A stretch of 64,000 nucleotides of DNA from contig CAWCVZ010000009.1 in the NCBI GenBank assembly GCA_963798865.1, positions 124,001-188,000 on the forward strand, given 5' to 3'. The notes beneath the pieces are model-generated. The model was given only the letters and a program-made list of their open reading frames with translations, ran no database searches and had not been told where the DNA came from. A program made the position numbers and the translations under genes. Positions within the stretch are counted from its first letter, which is position 1, and every line of letters starts with the position of its first letter. The DNA comes from RBG-16-34-14 sp963798865. Lineage in GTDB: Bacteria; Bacteroidota; Ignavibacteria; Ignavibacteriales; Ignavibacteriaceae. This document shows positions 1-9,285 of the stretch, piece by piece.

Positions 1-54
1 TCTGAAAAGTGTATGATCATCGGCAACGAGAATTCTGATTTTATGATTATCCAT
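1..54 (-). CDS. Response regulator, N-terminal 18 codons (cut by window edge)
   Basis: The minus strand reads MDNHKIRILVADDHTLFR from an ATG at 54-52 and runs off the window. The pattern I-L-V-A-D-D-H-x-L-F-R is the first strand and acidic pair of a CheY-like receiver, in the form usual for NarL/LuxR-type regulators. The start codon directly abuts the TAA stop of the upstream histidine kinase gene, so the two are translationally coupled partners. The output domain lies outside the window; a LuxR-type HTH is expected from the HisKA_3 partner but cannot be seen. Confidence 0.85.
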   Translation of the reverse strand, partial: MDNHKIRILVADDHTLFR

Positions 55-1212
55 TTAGTTTTTAGGAATTTCAATAATAGTAATTGTTCCGCTACCCGGC
101 GATGAATCTATTTTTAACTGTCCGTTATATGACTGTATTCTTTCCTGCATATTTAAAAGACCAAACCCGGAAGAATATTTCTCTTTACTTATGTTATTAA
201 TATCGAAGCCAACGCCATCATCAGAAATTAATAATTTCACCGAATCATTTTTGAAAATCAATTGTATATTAAACTCTTTTGCCATCGAGTGCTTTAAAAT
301 ATTATTCAAAGCTTCCTGGGTCAATCTGTATAAAGTTAATTCAAGTTTACTATCTAATCTCGACTCCTGACCTGTGATATCAACCGAACCATGAATACCG
401 GTATTTTCTGAAATTTTCTGGATTAACGTTTTTAAAGCCACACCTATACCCATTTCATCGAGTATTTTAGGTCTTAAGTTATAAATAATTTCTTTTAATT
501 CATTTATAGAAATTTCAATTGAATTAAGTAAAATATCTTTTTCTTTATACAAAATGTTGTCTTTTGGAATGCCATTGTTTTTAAGTTTCATCCTGATGAG
601 GTGAAGATTCTGTCCAATACTGTCATGCAATTCGCGCGAAATTCTTTGTCGTTCATCTTCAAGAGTATCACGGAGATGTATTGATAATTCCCGAAGTTTA
701 TTTTGTGAAGATTTTAATTCCTCTTCAAACATTTTCCTTTCAGTCAGGTCATCAAAATATATTTGTGCAATGTTTAAATAGGATATCCCCCTGAAATGAA
801 TATAATAAAATTTGTTATTTACTGTTTCAGTAATTACTATGGATTTATCATTTTCAATATACTCGTTGATTGAAAAGTTAATCGAGGTTAATATTTCTTT
901 TACGTTTTTCCCTTCAATAGGAAAATCTTTCTCCAGTATTTTAGCCGCATCATTTGAGTGAATAATAATTCCGTTTTGATCAACTCTTATTAATGGATTA
1001 GGATCAAGTTCAGCAAACAACGCCATAAGCTTAATATTTTTAAGCTCCAGTTCCTGTTTCTCTTTTAAATGTTTTTTTCTGAGGGGGGCAATAATGTATT
1101 TGTAAACAAAGATTATAAAAATGAAAAGTATAAATGTTAGCAGGATAGAAAAGTAAACAGGATTTCCCAGGCTGGAAAATAATTTTAAATATTCCTGGAA
1201 TTCATCCGGCAT
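55..1212 (-). CDS. NarL-family sensor histidine kinase with PAS domain
   Basis: 385 aa. One membrane helix (about residues 19-42) is followed by a PAS-like domain (about 65-165, containing LIRVDQNGIIIHSNDAA and ending in DDLTERK). A HisKA_3 dimerisation segment follows, with E-R-Q-R-I-S-R-E-L-H-D, His196 being the predicted phosphoacceptor. The C-terminal HATPase has the N-box (LTQEALNNILKHS), a DDGVGFD G1 box and a GFGLLNMQERI G2 box. Almost no extracytoplasmic loop is visible, so the signal is probably sensed by the cytoplasmic PAS domain. It is immediately followed by the response regulator at 54-1. The signal cannot be deduced. Confidence 0.93.
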   Translation of the reverse strand: MPDEFQEYLKLFSSLGNPVYFSILLTFILFIFIIFVYKYIIAPLRKKHLKEKQELELKNIKLMALFAELDPNPLIRVDQNGIIIHSNDAAKILEKDFPIEGKNVKEILTSINFSINEYIENDKSIVITETVNNKFYYIHFRGISYLNIAQIYFDDLTERKMFEEELKSSQNKLRELSIHLRDTLEDERQRISRELHDSIGQNLHLIRMKLKNNGIPKDNILYKEKDILLNSIEISINELKEIIYNLRPKILDEMGIGVALKTLIQKISENTGIHGSVDITGQESRLDSKLELTLYRLTQEALNNILKHSMAKEFNIQLIFKNDSVKLLISDDGVGFDINNISKEKYSSGFGLLNMQERIQSYNGQLKIDSSPGSGTITIIEIPKN

Positions 1213-1239
1213 ATAACAGTTGTCATTTCTGCCCTAAGT

Positions 1240-1473
1240 TTATGAAAGGAACATCTTAAAACTTAAAGCATTAATATATTTCTTTTTCTTAAGAGGGAAC
1301 TTAGCTTTTTTATTTGCAAATTCAATTGCTCCGGCAATTTTTTTATCAGGAAGTTCAGGAAAAATATTTTTTATTTTTTTTAAAAGGTAGTATTTATCCT
1401 GGTATTCTTCAACAGGAACTGCCTGATAATTGGTCAATTCATCTAATTTTTTTTTGGCTGATACTATATTCAT
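1240..1473 (-). CDS. Small basic protein of unknown function
   Basis: 77 aa, lysine-rich, no membrane segment or recognisable domain. A good ribosome binding site (GGAGG) lies four bases before the ATG, which supports real translation. It sits upstream of the kinase gene on the same strand with a 27-base gap and may be cotranscribed with it. The sequence suggests a short helical protein; no function is assigned. Confidence 0.6.
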   Translation of the reverse strand: MNIVSAKKKLDELTNYQAVPVEEYQDKYYLLKKIKNIFPELPDKKIAGAIEFANKKAKFPLKKKKYINALSFKMFLS

Positions 1474-1722
1474 AAAGCCTCCATATTTTCAATACAAATT
1501 TAATAATAGCAATCATTTATAAAATCAGTATAATTACTGAATTATTAAGTGAATAATTGAGATTAAAGTAAGTATAAGTACGTATTATTTTTTAAAAAAT
1601 ACTGCAAACCCTCGAAATTTCTTTAATTATGTGGAAATATTTTATAGTAGTTGTACTGATTCTTTTTAGTCAGACAAACCATAGATTTGATTTGTGTTTT
1701 GAACATATTTTATGGGGTTTAA

Positions 1723-1756
1723 ATTATGCGGAGATTATGGGGGATCTCCGCATAAT
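1723..1756 (-). terminator. Perfect 13-bp hairpin, likely terminator
   Basis: ATTATGCGGAGAT (1723-1735) and its exact complement (1744-1756) enclose an 8-base loop. It lies about 60 bases past the end of the GH9 gene, so it probably ends the 10617-1816 operon. The T-run is poor on the minus strand and better on the plus strand (TATTTTA), so direction is uncertain. Nothing else was recognised in the gene-free stretch 1474-1815. Confidence 0.6.
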
Positions 1757-1815
1757 TATTTTAAAGGCGAACGTTTTAAATAAACCCGAAATCTTTAATT
1801 ATTAGAATAACTCAA

Positions 1816-3810
1816 TTACTTTATTAAAATCATTTTTTTTGTTTCAATAAAATTTTTTGTAGTTAATCTTGAGAAGTAAACTCCGCTCGGTAGGTTTTCC
1901 GACTTAAAAAAAAACCTATATACTCCCCGGCTTTTTGTTTCATCAATTAAAGTGATGACCTCTTCTCCTAATGAGTTAAAAATTTGAAGTCTAACTTTAG
2001 TTTCATAAGGAACGGAGTAAATAATTGTTGTTTCCGGATTGAAAGGATTAGGAAAATTTTGTTCGAGATGAAATTTTTCAGGAACTAAACTGCCTGTTCC
2101 TTCTCCCACCGAATTAACACCTAGTGAATTAAAATACCCTGTTATAAATACGAGAGGTGCATTCCAATTAATTGCAATTTCATTTGATGCATAACTGCCG
2201 ACATCATCAATATAACATAATGCCGGAGGTGTGGAACTGTTAAAATGTTGTTGAAGAACAGGATCATTTAAATATTGATCTGGGCCCCCAGCTAACATTC
2301 CGGGTATTGGTTCTTCAATTCCATCAGCTTCTGAAGGACGATGATGAGGATGCCTAACGCGATTTGTTCCCGCACCTGTTACAAAAGAAAAATTATGTGC
2401 GTTAGTTCCATAAATATAATTCAACTGGTCAAGAGCAGCATTTAAATAATCCTGGTTTGAGCTTTCTTCATAAGCCAGGATTAAAATTATAGCGTCATTT
2501 AATATACCTGAGTTAGAACCCCAGGCATACTCACCCGGATTTAATGTAACTCCAAAACCATTCGCAATATTCTTACCAAGCAGAAAGCCACAATAATTAT
2601 AAAGTTCATCTCTAATATCATTTCTAACTGATTCATCAACAGAAGATTGTTTCGACATTAAATATGTAAATTGTGCAAGAGGTTTAACAAATCCCCACCA
2701 CATAGTTGAATTTAACACACCTCCGAGAATATAATTGAATTCAAAATAATCTTTGTAATCCGATGCTCCTGTTGTTTCAAAAAGCTCGGCAGCAGCCCAT
2801 AATCTTTCATCGCTATCATTATTGTCTCCATATTCACCCGTTCCTGTTCCGGGAGGATTGTGAAATCCATCAGGAGGAACAATAGATTGTTGGGATATTA
2901 AATAATTCCATGCATTTTCGGCAGCGGATAAACATTGCGATGAAAATGTAGTGTCATATTGTTTATAAACTCTTGAAAAGCGAGCGAGCATTGCCGCGAA
3001 ATCTCCTGTTGCTGCAGTTGAAAATTCATAAATATATCTTGTGGCATTATCCTGTGAAGGCATAATGAATGGGGCAAACTGCTCACGCGTTAATTTAAAA
3101 TACACCCCTCCATTTTCATTCTGCATTGTTAAAAGCCATTCAATTTCATATTTGACCTCATCCAGCAGATCAGGAATTCCGTTTCCACTCTCGGGTATAT
3201 TAAGATCATCATTATCAAATTTATCAGGGAAGAATTCATAAGCCATCAGTAGAGTACCAACAGTTATGCCTGCATTAACAACATACTTTCCAAAATCGCC
3301 GGCGTCATGCCATCCCCCTCTTGAAGAATGAAAACCGGTTGAGCCTGTAGTCGGATGAAATGTGCCGTCATTTGTATGACAGGTGGTTCTGGCATAAACT
3401 CCCGCATTTATCGAAAGAAGATTGCTTCCGCAGCGCTGAAAGTAAAAAGCTTTTAATGCCTGGTTAAAAACATTATAATAAACATCCGGGGATATGGCAA
3501 ATGGATAAGAAGAATCACCCGTGCTGGTTTTTATAAAATAAATTCCTTCTCTTGTTAAAGAAGAAAAATTTCCTTTATAAATTGTTAAACCGGTTGCAGG
3601 ATCATTATTAGTTTCAAGCTGTAAAGGACCCTGATAAAAAATTGTCTGGCTGGATTCTTCAATCACAAAAAAGCTATCTGCTGCAGAAGTATAGTAAATA
3701 TATTTGGGTGTATTAGTTTTATATCCTATTTGATTTACTAAAACTTCTGCGGAAAAAATTTCAAATGAAAGTAAAAATGAAAGACAAAATATTTTAACTG
3801 AAATTTTCAT
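1816..3810 (-). CDS. GH9 endoglucanase with CelD_N domain and T9SS sorting domain
   Basis: 664 aa secreted enzyme predicted to hydrolyse beta-1,4 (or mixed-linkage) glucan by inversion. A signal peptide (1-21) is followed by an Ig-like CelD_N domain (about 22-105, starting VLVNQIGY) and the GH9 (alpha/alpha)6 barrel (about 110-560). Family landmarks are present: GGWHDAGDFGKYV with the base candidates Asp169 and Asp172, the HPHHRPS motif (487-493), and the NEIAINWNAPLV block with proton donor Glu544. Residues 576-664 form a T9SS C-terminal sorting domain (LEQNFPNPFNPET to KKMILIK). It is the last gene of the operon, 11 bases after the foldase gene. Confidence 0.96.
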   Translation of the reverse strand: MKISVKIFCLSFLLSFEIFSAEVLVNQIGYKTNTPKYIYYTSAADSFFVIEESSQTIFYQGPLQLETNNDPATGLTIYKGNFSSLTREGIYFIKTSTGDSSYPFAISPDVYYNVFNQALKAFYFQRCGSNLLSINAGVYARTTCHTNDGTFHPTTGSTGFHSSRGGWHDAGDFGKYVVNAGITVGTLLMAYEFFPDKFDNDDLNIPESGNGIPDLLDEVKYEIEWLLTMQNENGGVYFKLTREQFAPFIMPSQDNATRYIYEFSTAATGDFAAMLARFSRVYKQYDTTFSSQCLSAAENAWNYLISQQSIVPPDGFHNPPGTGTGEYGDNNDSDERLWAAAELFETTGASDYKDYFEFNYILGGVLNSTMWWGFVKPLAQFTYLMSKQSSVDESVRNDIRDELYNYCGFLLGKNIANGFGVTLNPGEYAWGSNSGILNDAIILILAYEESSNQDYLNAALDQLNYIYGTNAHNFSFVTGAGTNRVRHPHHRPSEADGIEEPIPGMLAGGPDQYLNDPVLQQHFNSSTPPALCYIDDVGSYASNEIAINWNAPLVFITGYFNSLGVNSVGEGTGSLVPEKFHLEQNFPNPFNPETTIIYSVPYETKVRLQIFNSLGEEVITLIDETKSRGVYRFFFKSENLPSGVYFSRLTTKNFIETKKMILIK

Positions 3811-3821
3811 AACAAATATTT

Positions 3822-5645
3822 TTATGGAAGCAACTTTTTAAAATCAAGTTTATTTATCCAGTCTGAAAAAGGTGTTGTAAGAGGAACACCTGCAATCCTG
3901 CCGCCAAAGCCCATTAGTCTATGCACAAACATTTGTATGCCGGAAACGTTAATCTCATTTACACTCTCAGGAAAGATTTTAACTCGGTTCTCTGAGATAA
4001 ACTGAACAGTCTTTTCTGTTAAAAGTTCATTTAGTTTTTTATTAAAAAGCTCATTACGTAAACCTTGTTTAGCATTTTCAAAAGATAATTTGAGTGTATC
4101 ATTGGTGGTTTGCTTTTCAAGCACCTGGAAAACAGAATAAGAATTTCCTCTTTTCATCGGGCCGTAAATTTCATTTTCCTTTAAATCAGCAGCCGTAATT
4201 CCCAAATCTCCAAGCAAAACAGCAGGGGTTAAACCGGTTATTCCTTTTTCATTTTCCATAGAATCTGACCTGCCAAATTCAGCAGCAATATCTGTAAATT
4301 CTTTTCCCATCTTCAAACGATTAAGAATTTCTTCAATTACATTTAGGCTGTCAGTTGTTATCAGAGCAAGATTTAGCAATTCAAATCCGTCAGATTTTAT
4401 TTTTTTCAGATAATAATCATACACTTCCTTATCATTAACTTTTATAGAATCATAAAATGAAACCCGATACATATTTGAGAGATAATTTTCTTTCCACGTT
4501 TTAATATCATTTTGTATCCCGGGAAGCTGGATTAAATTTTGATTTAAAGCTTCTGAAGTTAATGCCTGTTGCTCAACATAAAATTTTATTTTTTTATTTA
4601 GCTTAGAAATAATTTCGTTTTTCTTCTGAGAAGATACCTTGAATTGATCAAAGGAAAGGTTACTTAAAAATTGAAAAATTGTAAAAGGATTATTTTTGAT
4701 AATAAATAATTTTTTATTTTGTTCGTCATTACTTAGATGGCTTAAAATATTAAAATAGTCTCCCTCGCTTAATAAAAAAATATTCTGATCATTCAACGGT
4801 TTGGATTGAATTACATTTACAATTTTATCGGCAATAAAAAAGAATGGCTCCTCATTAATGGAGAAGGTTTTTCCTGAAAGAAGATTTTTTAAATACTCAT
4901 CATACTTTTTTTGAACACGACGATTCTTTATTGTCCTTTTTATTTCGTTAACTGTTTTCTGATCACTTAAATCAACACCTTTGGTAATTTTATTTCTTAT
5001 AAAAAAGATAACCCAAACCGATTCATGCTTAAATGGTTTTGTAAATTCACCGGGAATTAATTTATAAATGCTATCTTCAAGTGATTCACTATTTAAAGTC
5101 CCGAGATTTATTTCTTTTTCGGAAGAAAGATTTTTTATTGCCGGATTATTGTTAAGTAAAGAATCAGTGTTAGGTGAATTTTGCAGTTCAGCATAAATTT
5201 TGTTTACTAAAGAAGAATCTTCCGAAGCAATTATTTCCGTAACAACAGTTGTACTGTATTTTTGAATACCATTAGTTATATCATCCGGAGATAAGCCTGC
5301 TTTACTTTCAATTTCTTTTTTGAAGAGAGCATCACGTAAAATAATTTCTTCAACCGGCTGAAAGAAAAATTTAAGTCTTTCTGTTTGCGAAAGTCCCTTT
5401 TGTTCTGCTTCAAGAGCCCAGATTTTTTCTGCAATAAGTGAATAAAGAAAATCCATCTTCAGAGAATCTATCTCGAAGCTGTCAAATTTTTGTGTAACAT
5501 AAGGAGAGAGTTCAAACCGCAGCTTAAATTCTTCTGTAGTTATTTTTTCATTATTAATTAAAGCAACCGGCCTCTGGTTTTCCTGTGGGATTAAAGTTGC
5601 ATTCAAAAATGAAATAAAAAAGAAAATAAATGTAAATCTTATCAT
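3822..5645 (-). CDS. Periplasmic parvulin-type peptidyl-prolyl isomerase (PpiC/SurA-like)
   Basis: 607 aa. Signal peptide (about 1-22), then a SurA/PpiD-like N-terminal chaperone region (VALINNEKITTEEFKLRFE) and a long, poorly conserved helical middle. A parvulin-like module lies at about 465-545 (EEILNRLKMGKEFTDIAAEFGRSDS ... GDLG ... GPMKRGNSYSVFQVLEK). The role would be folding of exported or outer-membrane proteins. It is embedded between two glycosidase genes with gaps of 11 and 15 bases, so it is cotranscribed with them and may help their export. The parvulin core is divergent, so catalytic activity is less sure than the chaperone role. Confidence 0.8.
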   Translation of the reverse strand: MIRFTFIFFFISFLNATLIPQENQRPVALINNEKITTEEFKLRFELSPYVTQKFDSFEIDSLKMDFLYSLIAEKIWALEAEQKGLSQTERLKFFFQPVEEIILRDALFKKEIESKAGLSPDDITNGIQKYSTTVVTEIIASEDSSLVNKIYAELQNSPNTDSLLNNNPAIKNLSSEKEINLGTLNSESLEDSIYKLIPGEFTKPFKHESVWVIFFIRNKITKGVDLSDQKTVNEIKRTIKNRRVQKKYDEYLKNLLSGKTFSINEEPFFFIADKIVNVIQSKPLNDQNIFLLSEGDYFNILSHLSNDEQNKKLFIIKNNPFTIFQFLSNLSFDQFKVSSQKKNEIISKLNKKIKFYVEQQALTSEALNQNLIQLPGIQNDIKTWKENYLSNMYRVSFYDSIKVNDKEVYDYYLKKIKSDGFELLNLALITTDSLNVIEEILNRLKMGKEFTDIAAEFGRSDSMENEKGITGLTPAVLLGDLGITAADLKENEIYGPMKRGNSYSVFQVLEKQTTNDTLKLSFENAKQGLRNELFNKKLNELLTEKTVQFISENRVKIFPESVNEINVSGIQMFVHRLMGFGGRIAGVPLTTPFSDWINKLDFKKLLP

Positions 5646-5660
5646 TAAACTTTATCCGTC

Positions 5661-6878
5661 TCAAAAACCTAATGCTTTAATATAATCTTTATTGATTATA
5701 CAATTTTCGAATTTACAATTTTCAAGATATTCGGAAAGTATATTTAAAATTTCATCCCGATTTTTCGTGATTTTTCTAAGGGTTTCATAGGATGTGCGAT
5801 CACTTTCAGAAAACTTTTGAATTTTATCCCAGCCATCAGGCTTTTTGATTGATACAACTCCACGATTCGAATCAAGTTTTTTATAAGTCCAAAAGCACCA
5901 GCCAATTTTATTTTCTTCAAGTACATTTCTGAATGTGTCAATCCATTCGTTTGTATTTTCACCGGACTCTCCAAGCCAAATTGGAACGTCATATTTGTTT
6001 CTAAAATCAATGTAGGATTGAATTACATCTATATTCGGTTCTGTCCAGTATTTGTGAAAAGTATAAACAGATTTTGAATCGAAGGGAGGACCGAAAACAT
6101 CGAAGTTGCTGTTCCATTGAGCACCCCCAATAAAAACTATATGGTTGGTGTCTGCTTTTCTTATTTCGCCCACAAGCTCTTTAAAAAATGGTTCCAGCTT
6201 CGGGTTTAAATTTTCAATATCAAAGTAATGAGCAATTGGTTCGTTTAAAAGATCATATCCTATAATGATGCTTTTATTGCTATAGCGTTCTGCAATTTTT
6301 TCCCAGATGTTTATTGTAAGTTCCTGGCTTTCTTTATCTAAAAAAAGATATGGGTAACCAAAACTGTCATCAATGTTATCACCTGTTTGTCCGCCCGGAG
6401 CGCAGTGCATATCAAGAATTACATAAAGATTTACTTCCTCGCACCAGGAAATAATTTTATCAAGCTGATTAAATCCTTCATCAAGAAAAATTTCAGGATT
6501 TTCTTCGGAAGCAAACAATCTGAAATTAAAAGGAATCCTAATTGAATTAAAACCAGTTTGTTTTAAAAACTTAATATCATTTTTTGTGATATAGTTTTCT
6601 CTGAACTTCTTCCAGAATTTATTTGTTTCAGCGGGACCAATAAGTTCCCTTAACATTTGATCAATCAAACGGGGAGAGCTTGTCTTTTCAAACCTGAACA
6701 TATAACCTTCAGGCACAAGCCAGTTACCAATCCCGATTCCTTTAAGTAATATTTCATTTCCTCCTGCATCAAAGATTTTCTTTCCGCTTACAGAAAAAAA
6801 ATTTTTTTGTTGAGCATTGGAAGGAGAAAAAATTATGGCGAGAAAAGAAAAGAAAATAATATGCTTAAAGAAATTCAT
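5661..6878 (-). CDS. GH5 glycoside hydrolase (cellulase / exo-glucanase-like)
   Basis: 405 aa. Signal peptide 1-22 (ends SNAQQ), then one GH5 TIM barrel. The acid/base is Glu213 in GYDLLNEP and the nucleophile Glu304 in WLGESGE; LDMHCAPGGQ (155-164) and FNSIRIPFNF are also typical. There is no sorting domain or lipobox, so it is probably periplasmic. It is a clear paralogue of the GH5 domain at 15301-17286 (shared ISWCE, LDMHxAPGGQ, NTNHIVFI-type blocks). The substrate is a beta-glucan; the exact linkage cannot be read from the sequence. Confidence 0.94.
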   Translation of the reverse strand: MNFFKHIIFFSFLAIIFSPSNAQQKNFFSVSGKKIFDAGGNEILLKGIGIGNWLVPEGYMFRFEKTSSPRLIDQMLRELIGPAETNKFWKKFRENYITKNDIKFLKQTGFNSIRIPFNFRLFASEENPEIFLDEGFNQLDKIISWCEEVNLYVILDMHCAPGGQTGDNIDDSFGYPYLFLDKESQELTINIWEKIAERYSNKSIIIGYDLLNEPIAHYFDIENLNPKLEPFFKELVGEIRKADTNHIVFIGGAQWNSNFDVFGPPFDSKSVYTFHKYWTEPNIDVIQSYIDFRNKYDVPIWLGESGENTNEWIDTFRNVLEENKIGWCFWTYKKLDSNRGVVSIKKPDGWDKIQKFSESDRTSYETLRKITKNRDEILNILSEYLENCKFENCIINKDYIKALGF

Positions 6879-6907
6879 TTATTGTTCAAGTTTAAACTAA
6901 AAATTAT

Positions 6908-8254
6908 TTACTGCCAGTTCCTTTGGAACATATAATACACAAGTCTCGGCTGCCAATCATCCATTCCATCACCATTTGAATCAGGTGTAACACGAATTAA
7001 TCCCCACCACTCCTCATTTGAATATCCATCCGGATGAGCGCCTGTGCTATAACCGCCGTTGTTGTGAGAATTCGGATCGGTATCTTTCCACCATTCGTCT
7101 GTGAATTCGAAAACTGTTCCGCCTATACAGACATCACTGCTTGAAATTATCTGTTGCCAGTTTGTACTGTCAAATTCTGCCTGGGTCTGTTCATATTCCA
7201 TCCCCGTTCTGTTATCAAGAGCGTCAATTCCAAACTCGGTAAAGACAATCGGTTTTTCTGTTTTTGATCTGTAGGTATTTAGTGAATTGTTAAAATTATA
7301 TTCATAAATATTTGCAGCCCAGAGATCAACATAAGTAAGAGAAGGATCATCAGCATTTAAAGATGAATTACCTATGTTATAAATATTTCCGTTATTAATA
7401 GAAACCGGGTGATAACCTTCACCTTCAATATTATATGCAATTATTGCAAGCTCTTGCGCAAGTGAGTACCAATAAGGGTTGCTTCCGTTTGCATAATTTT
7501 GTTCGTTCCCTAAAGTCCACATTAATAAACCAGGACTATCTTTTAAATCATTAACAAGCAAAGCAAATTTATCCTTTACCTGCTGCCTGTCTGCATCAAT
7601 TGAGAGATCTAGATTATAATCAACCCAAAAGCCAACAATGCAATAAATTCCTTCAGCGGCAGATTTTTGGAGAAAAGTTTTACTGGCTCCGCTGTATGTT
7701 CTAAATGTATTGGCGTTTAAACTATTTAGAAATAAAATACTTCTATCATCCTGTTCTGAAGTAATAGGTTTACTGCCAATCGGAACAGGAGAAAAAGCAG
7801 CTCCCTTTACTTTGAAAATTTCATAAATTCCATCTCCATCAAAATCAACTTCTAATTTTTTATTGTTTATTCTTACCGGGCCAGTGCTTAAAGGTTTTAT
7901 GGCAGGAACTGAGTAGGATTTTCTTTTCAGAACAGGGTTTATCGTGGATATTCCATTCGTAGCGCTCGGTACATCGGCTTCAAAAATTTCATAACCATAA
8001 AGCTCAACTTTTAGTTTATGTTTGCCGGCAGGAAAATTTTCAATGCGGAAAAGACCATGTGCATCGGTCATCTGGAAATTAAAACCAGGTATGGTTGAAA
8101 GGCTTACTTTTGCATTTTGAAGCGGAACACTTTCAGGATTTTTTACCTGCCCTGAAATTACGGTTGGATTATTATATACCAGTTCATTTGAATCATTCAC
8201 ACATCCGGGTATTACAATTATTAATATTAAGAGATTAAAGATTTTTTTTTTCAT
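6908..8254 (-). CDS. Lipoprotein: carboxypeptidase-regulatory-like domain plus clan GH-A glycosidase
   Basis: 448 aa. The N-terminus ends in a lipobox (VIPGC, Cys18). Residues about 30-112 form a CarboxypepD_reg-like beta-sandwich (ISGQVKNPESVPLQNAKVSL ... DAHGLFRIENFPAGKHKLKV). The rest is a TIM barrel beginning FKVKGAAFSPVPIG, with candidate acid/base Glu251 in TLGNEQN and nucleophile Glu340 in IVFTEFGID. This resembles GH2-type catalytic domains and the GH72-like glucanosyltransferase fold; I do not assign a family firmly. It lies between the GH5 and kinase genes. It is probably membrane-anchored and acts on glucan oligosaccharides. Confidence 0.82.
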   Translation of the reverse strand: MKKKIFNLLILIIVIPGCVNDSNELVYNNPTVISGQVKNPESVPLQNAKVSLSTIPGFNFQMTDAHGLFRIENFPAGKHKLKVELYGYEIFEADVPSATNGISTINPVLKRKSYSVPAIKPLSTGPVRINNKKLEVDFDGDGIYEIFKVKGAAFSPVPIGSKPITSEQDDRSILFLNSLNANTFRTYSGASKTFLQKSAAEGIYCIVGFWVDYNLDLSIDADRQQVKDKFALLVNDLKDSPGLLMWTLGNEQNYANGSNPYWYSLAQELAIIAYNIEGEGYHPVSINNGNIYNIGNSSLNADDPSLTYVDLWAANIYEYNFNNSLNTYRSKTEKPIVFTEFGIDALDNRTGMEYEQTQAEFDSTNWQQIISSSDVCIGGTVFEFTDEWWKDTDPNSHNNGGYSTGAHPDGYSNEEWWGLIRVTPDSNGDGMDDWQPRLVYYMFQRNWQ

Positions 8255-8296
8255 TCTTTCGATTTAAATGACATTAAAAAATTCTATTGCATAACT

Positions 8297-9283
8297 TTAA
8301 GGAATTGCATTTAATTCCTTCTGGTTAGAAATATCATTCCAGATTAATGCACTGGCGCCAAGTACAGCTGAATTGGCTGCAGCTAAAGTTGATGGAATTA
8401 TTTTTACTTTATTTTTAAAAACATGGAAAAGATATTCTTCCATATATTTTTTTGCAGGCACAATAATTAAATCACCGGCTAAAGCTAAACCTCCAAAGAG
8501 AATTATAGCTTCAGGACTTGTGTGGGCGACTGCGTCTGCAAGTTTAATTCCTAAAACCTTGCCTGTATATTCAAAAGCTTCGAGAGCAATTTTATCACCA
8601 GAAATAGCTGCAGAGTAAATCATTTTAGAATCAAGATCAGAGAAACTTATACTTCTTAAAACGGAATCTTCATTAGAATCCGCAAGCAGTTCCATAACTG
8701 TTCTCTTTATTCCCGTTGCTGAAGCATAGGTTTCCAGACAACCTCGTCTTCTGCAGCCGCACATTCTTCCATTGGGATCAAAAATAGTATGACCGATTTC
8801 TCCGGCAAAACCATCAGCACCGTAAACAAGTTTTCCATTTACAACTATTCCGCTTCCCAGTCCCGTTCCCAGAGTAATAACTATAAAATTTTTCATTCCC
8901 TTTGCGGCACCAAATAGCATCTCGCCTAGCGCTGAAGCATTTGCGTCATTCGTAACCGCAACAGGCACATCAAAAAACTGGTTAACAAGCTCTATTATAT
9001 TTACAACTCCCCATTTAAGGTTAGGAGGATTTTCTACGGTACCTTTATAATAATTTCCATTAGGTGCCCCTATTCCAATTCCCTTAAGCTGGTAATCATT
9101 AAATATTTTTTCATACAGTTGATTAATCTCTAAGTACAATCTTGAAAAAAGATCCGGAGCTCCCTGATTAGCATTAGTAGGAATTGAAGATTCAGAAATG
9201 AGATTTCCTTCCCGATCAACAAAACCAAAAACTGTATTTGTTCCCCCTATATCAATCCCCAGAGTAACTTCCTGTTTAGCCAT
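8297..9283 (-). CDS. ROK-family sugar kinase (glucokinase-like)
   Basis: 328 aa cytoplasmic kinase. The N-terminal phosphate loop is LGIDIGGTNTVFG, the catalytic Asp is Asp113 in TNDANASALGE, and the ROK zinc site is His165 with Cys175, Cys177 and Cys182 (GHTIFDP...CGCRRRGC). No N-terminal DNA-binding domain is present, so this is a kinase, not a NagC/XylR repressor. The gene starts two bases after the stop of the sugar transporter, so they form a tight uptake-and-phosphorylation pair, most likely for glucose released from beta-glucan. Confidence 0.95.
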   Translation of the reverse strand: MAKQEVTLGIDIGGTNTVFGFVDREGNLISESSIPTNANQGAPDLFSRLYLEINQLYEKIFNDYQLKGIGIGAPNGNYYKGTVENPPNLKWGVVNIIELVNQFFDVPVAVTNDANASALGEMLFGAAKGMKNFIVITLGTGLGSGIVVNGKLVYGADGFAGEIGHTIFDPNGRMCGCRRRGCLETYASATGIKRTVMELLADSNEDSVLRSISFSDLDSKMIYSAAISGDKIALEAFEYTGKVLGIKLADAVAHTSPEAIILFGGLALAGDLIIVPAKKYMEEYLFHVFKNKVKIIPSTLAAANSAVLGASALIWNDISNQKELNAIP

Positions 9284-9285
9284 TA

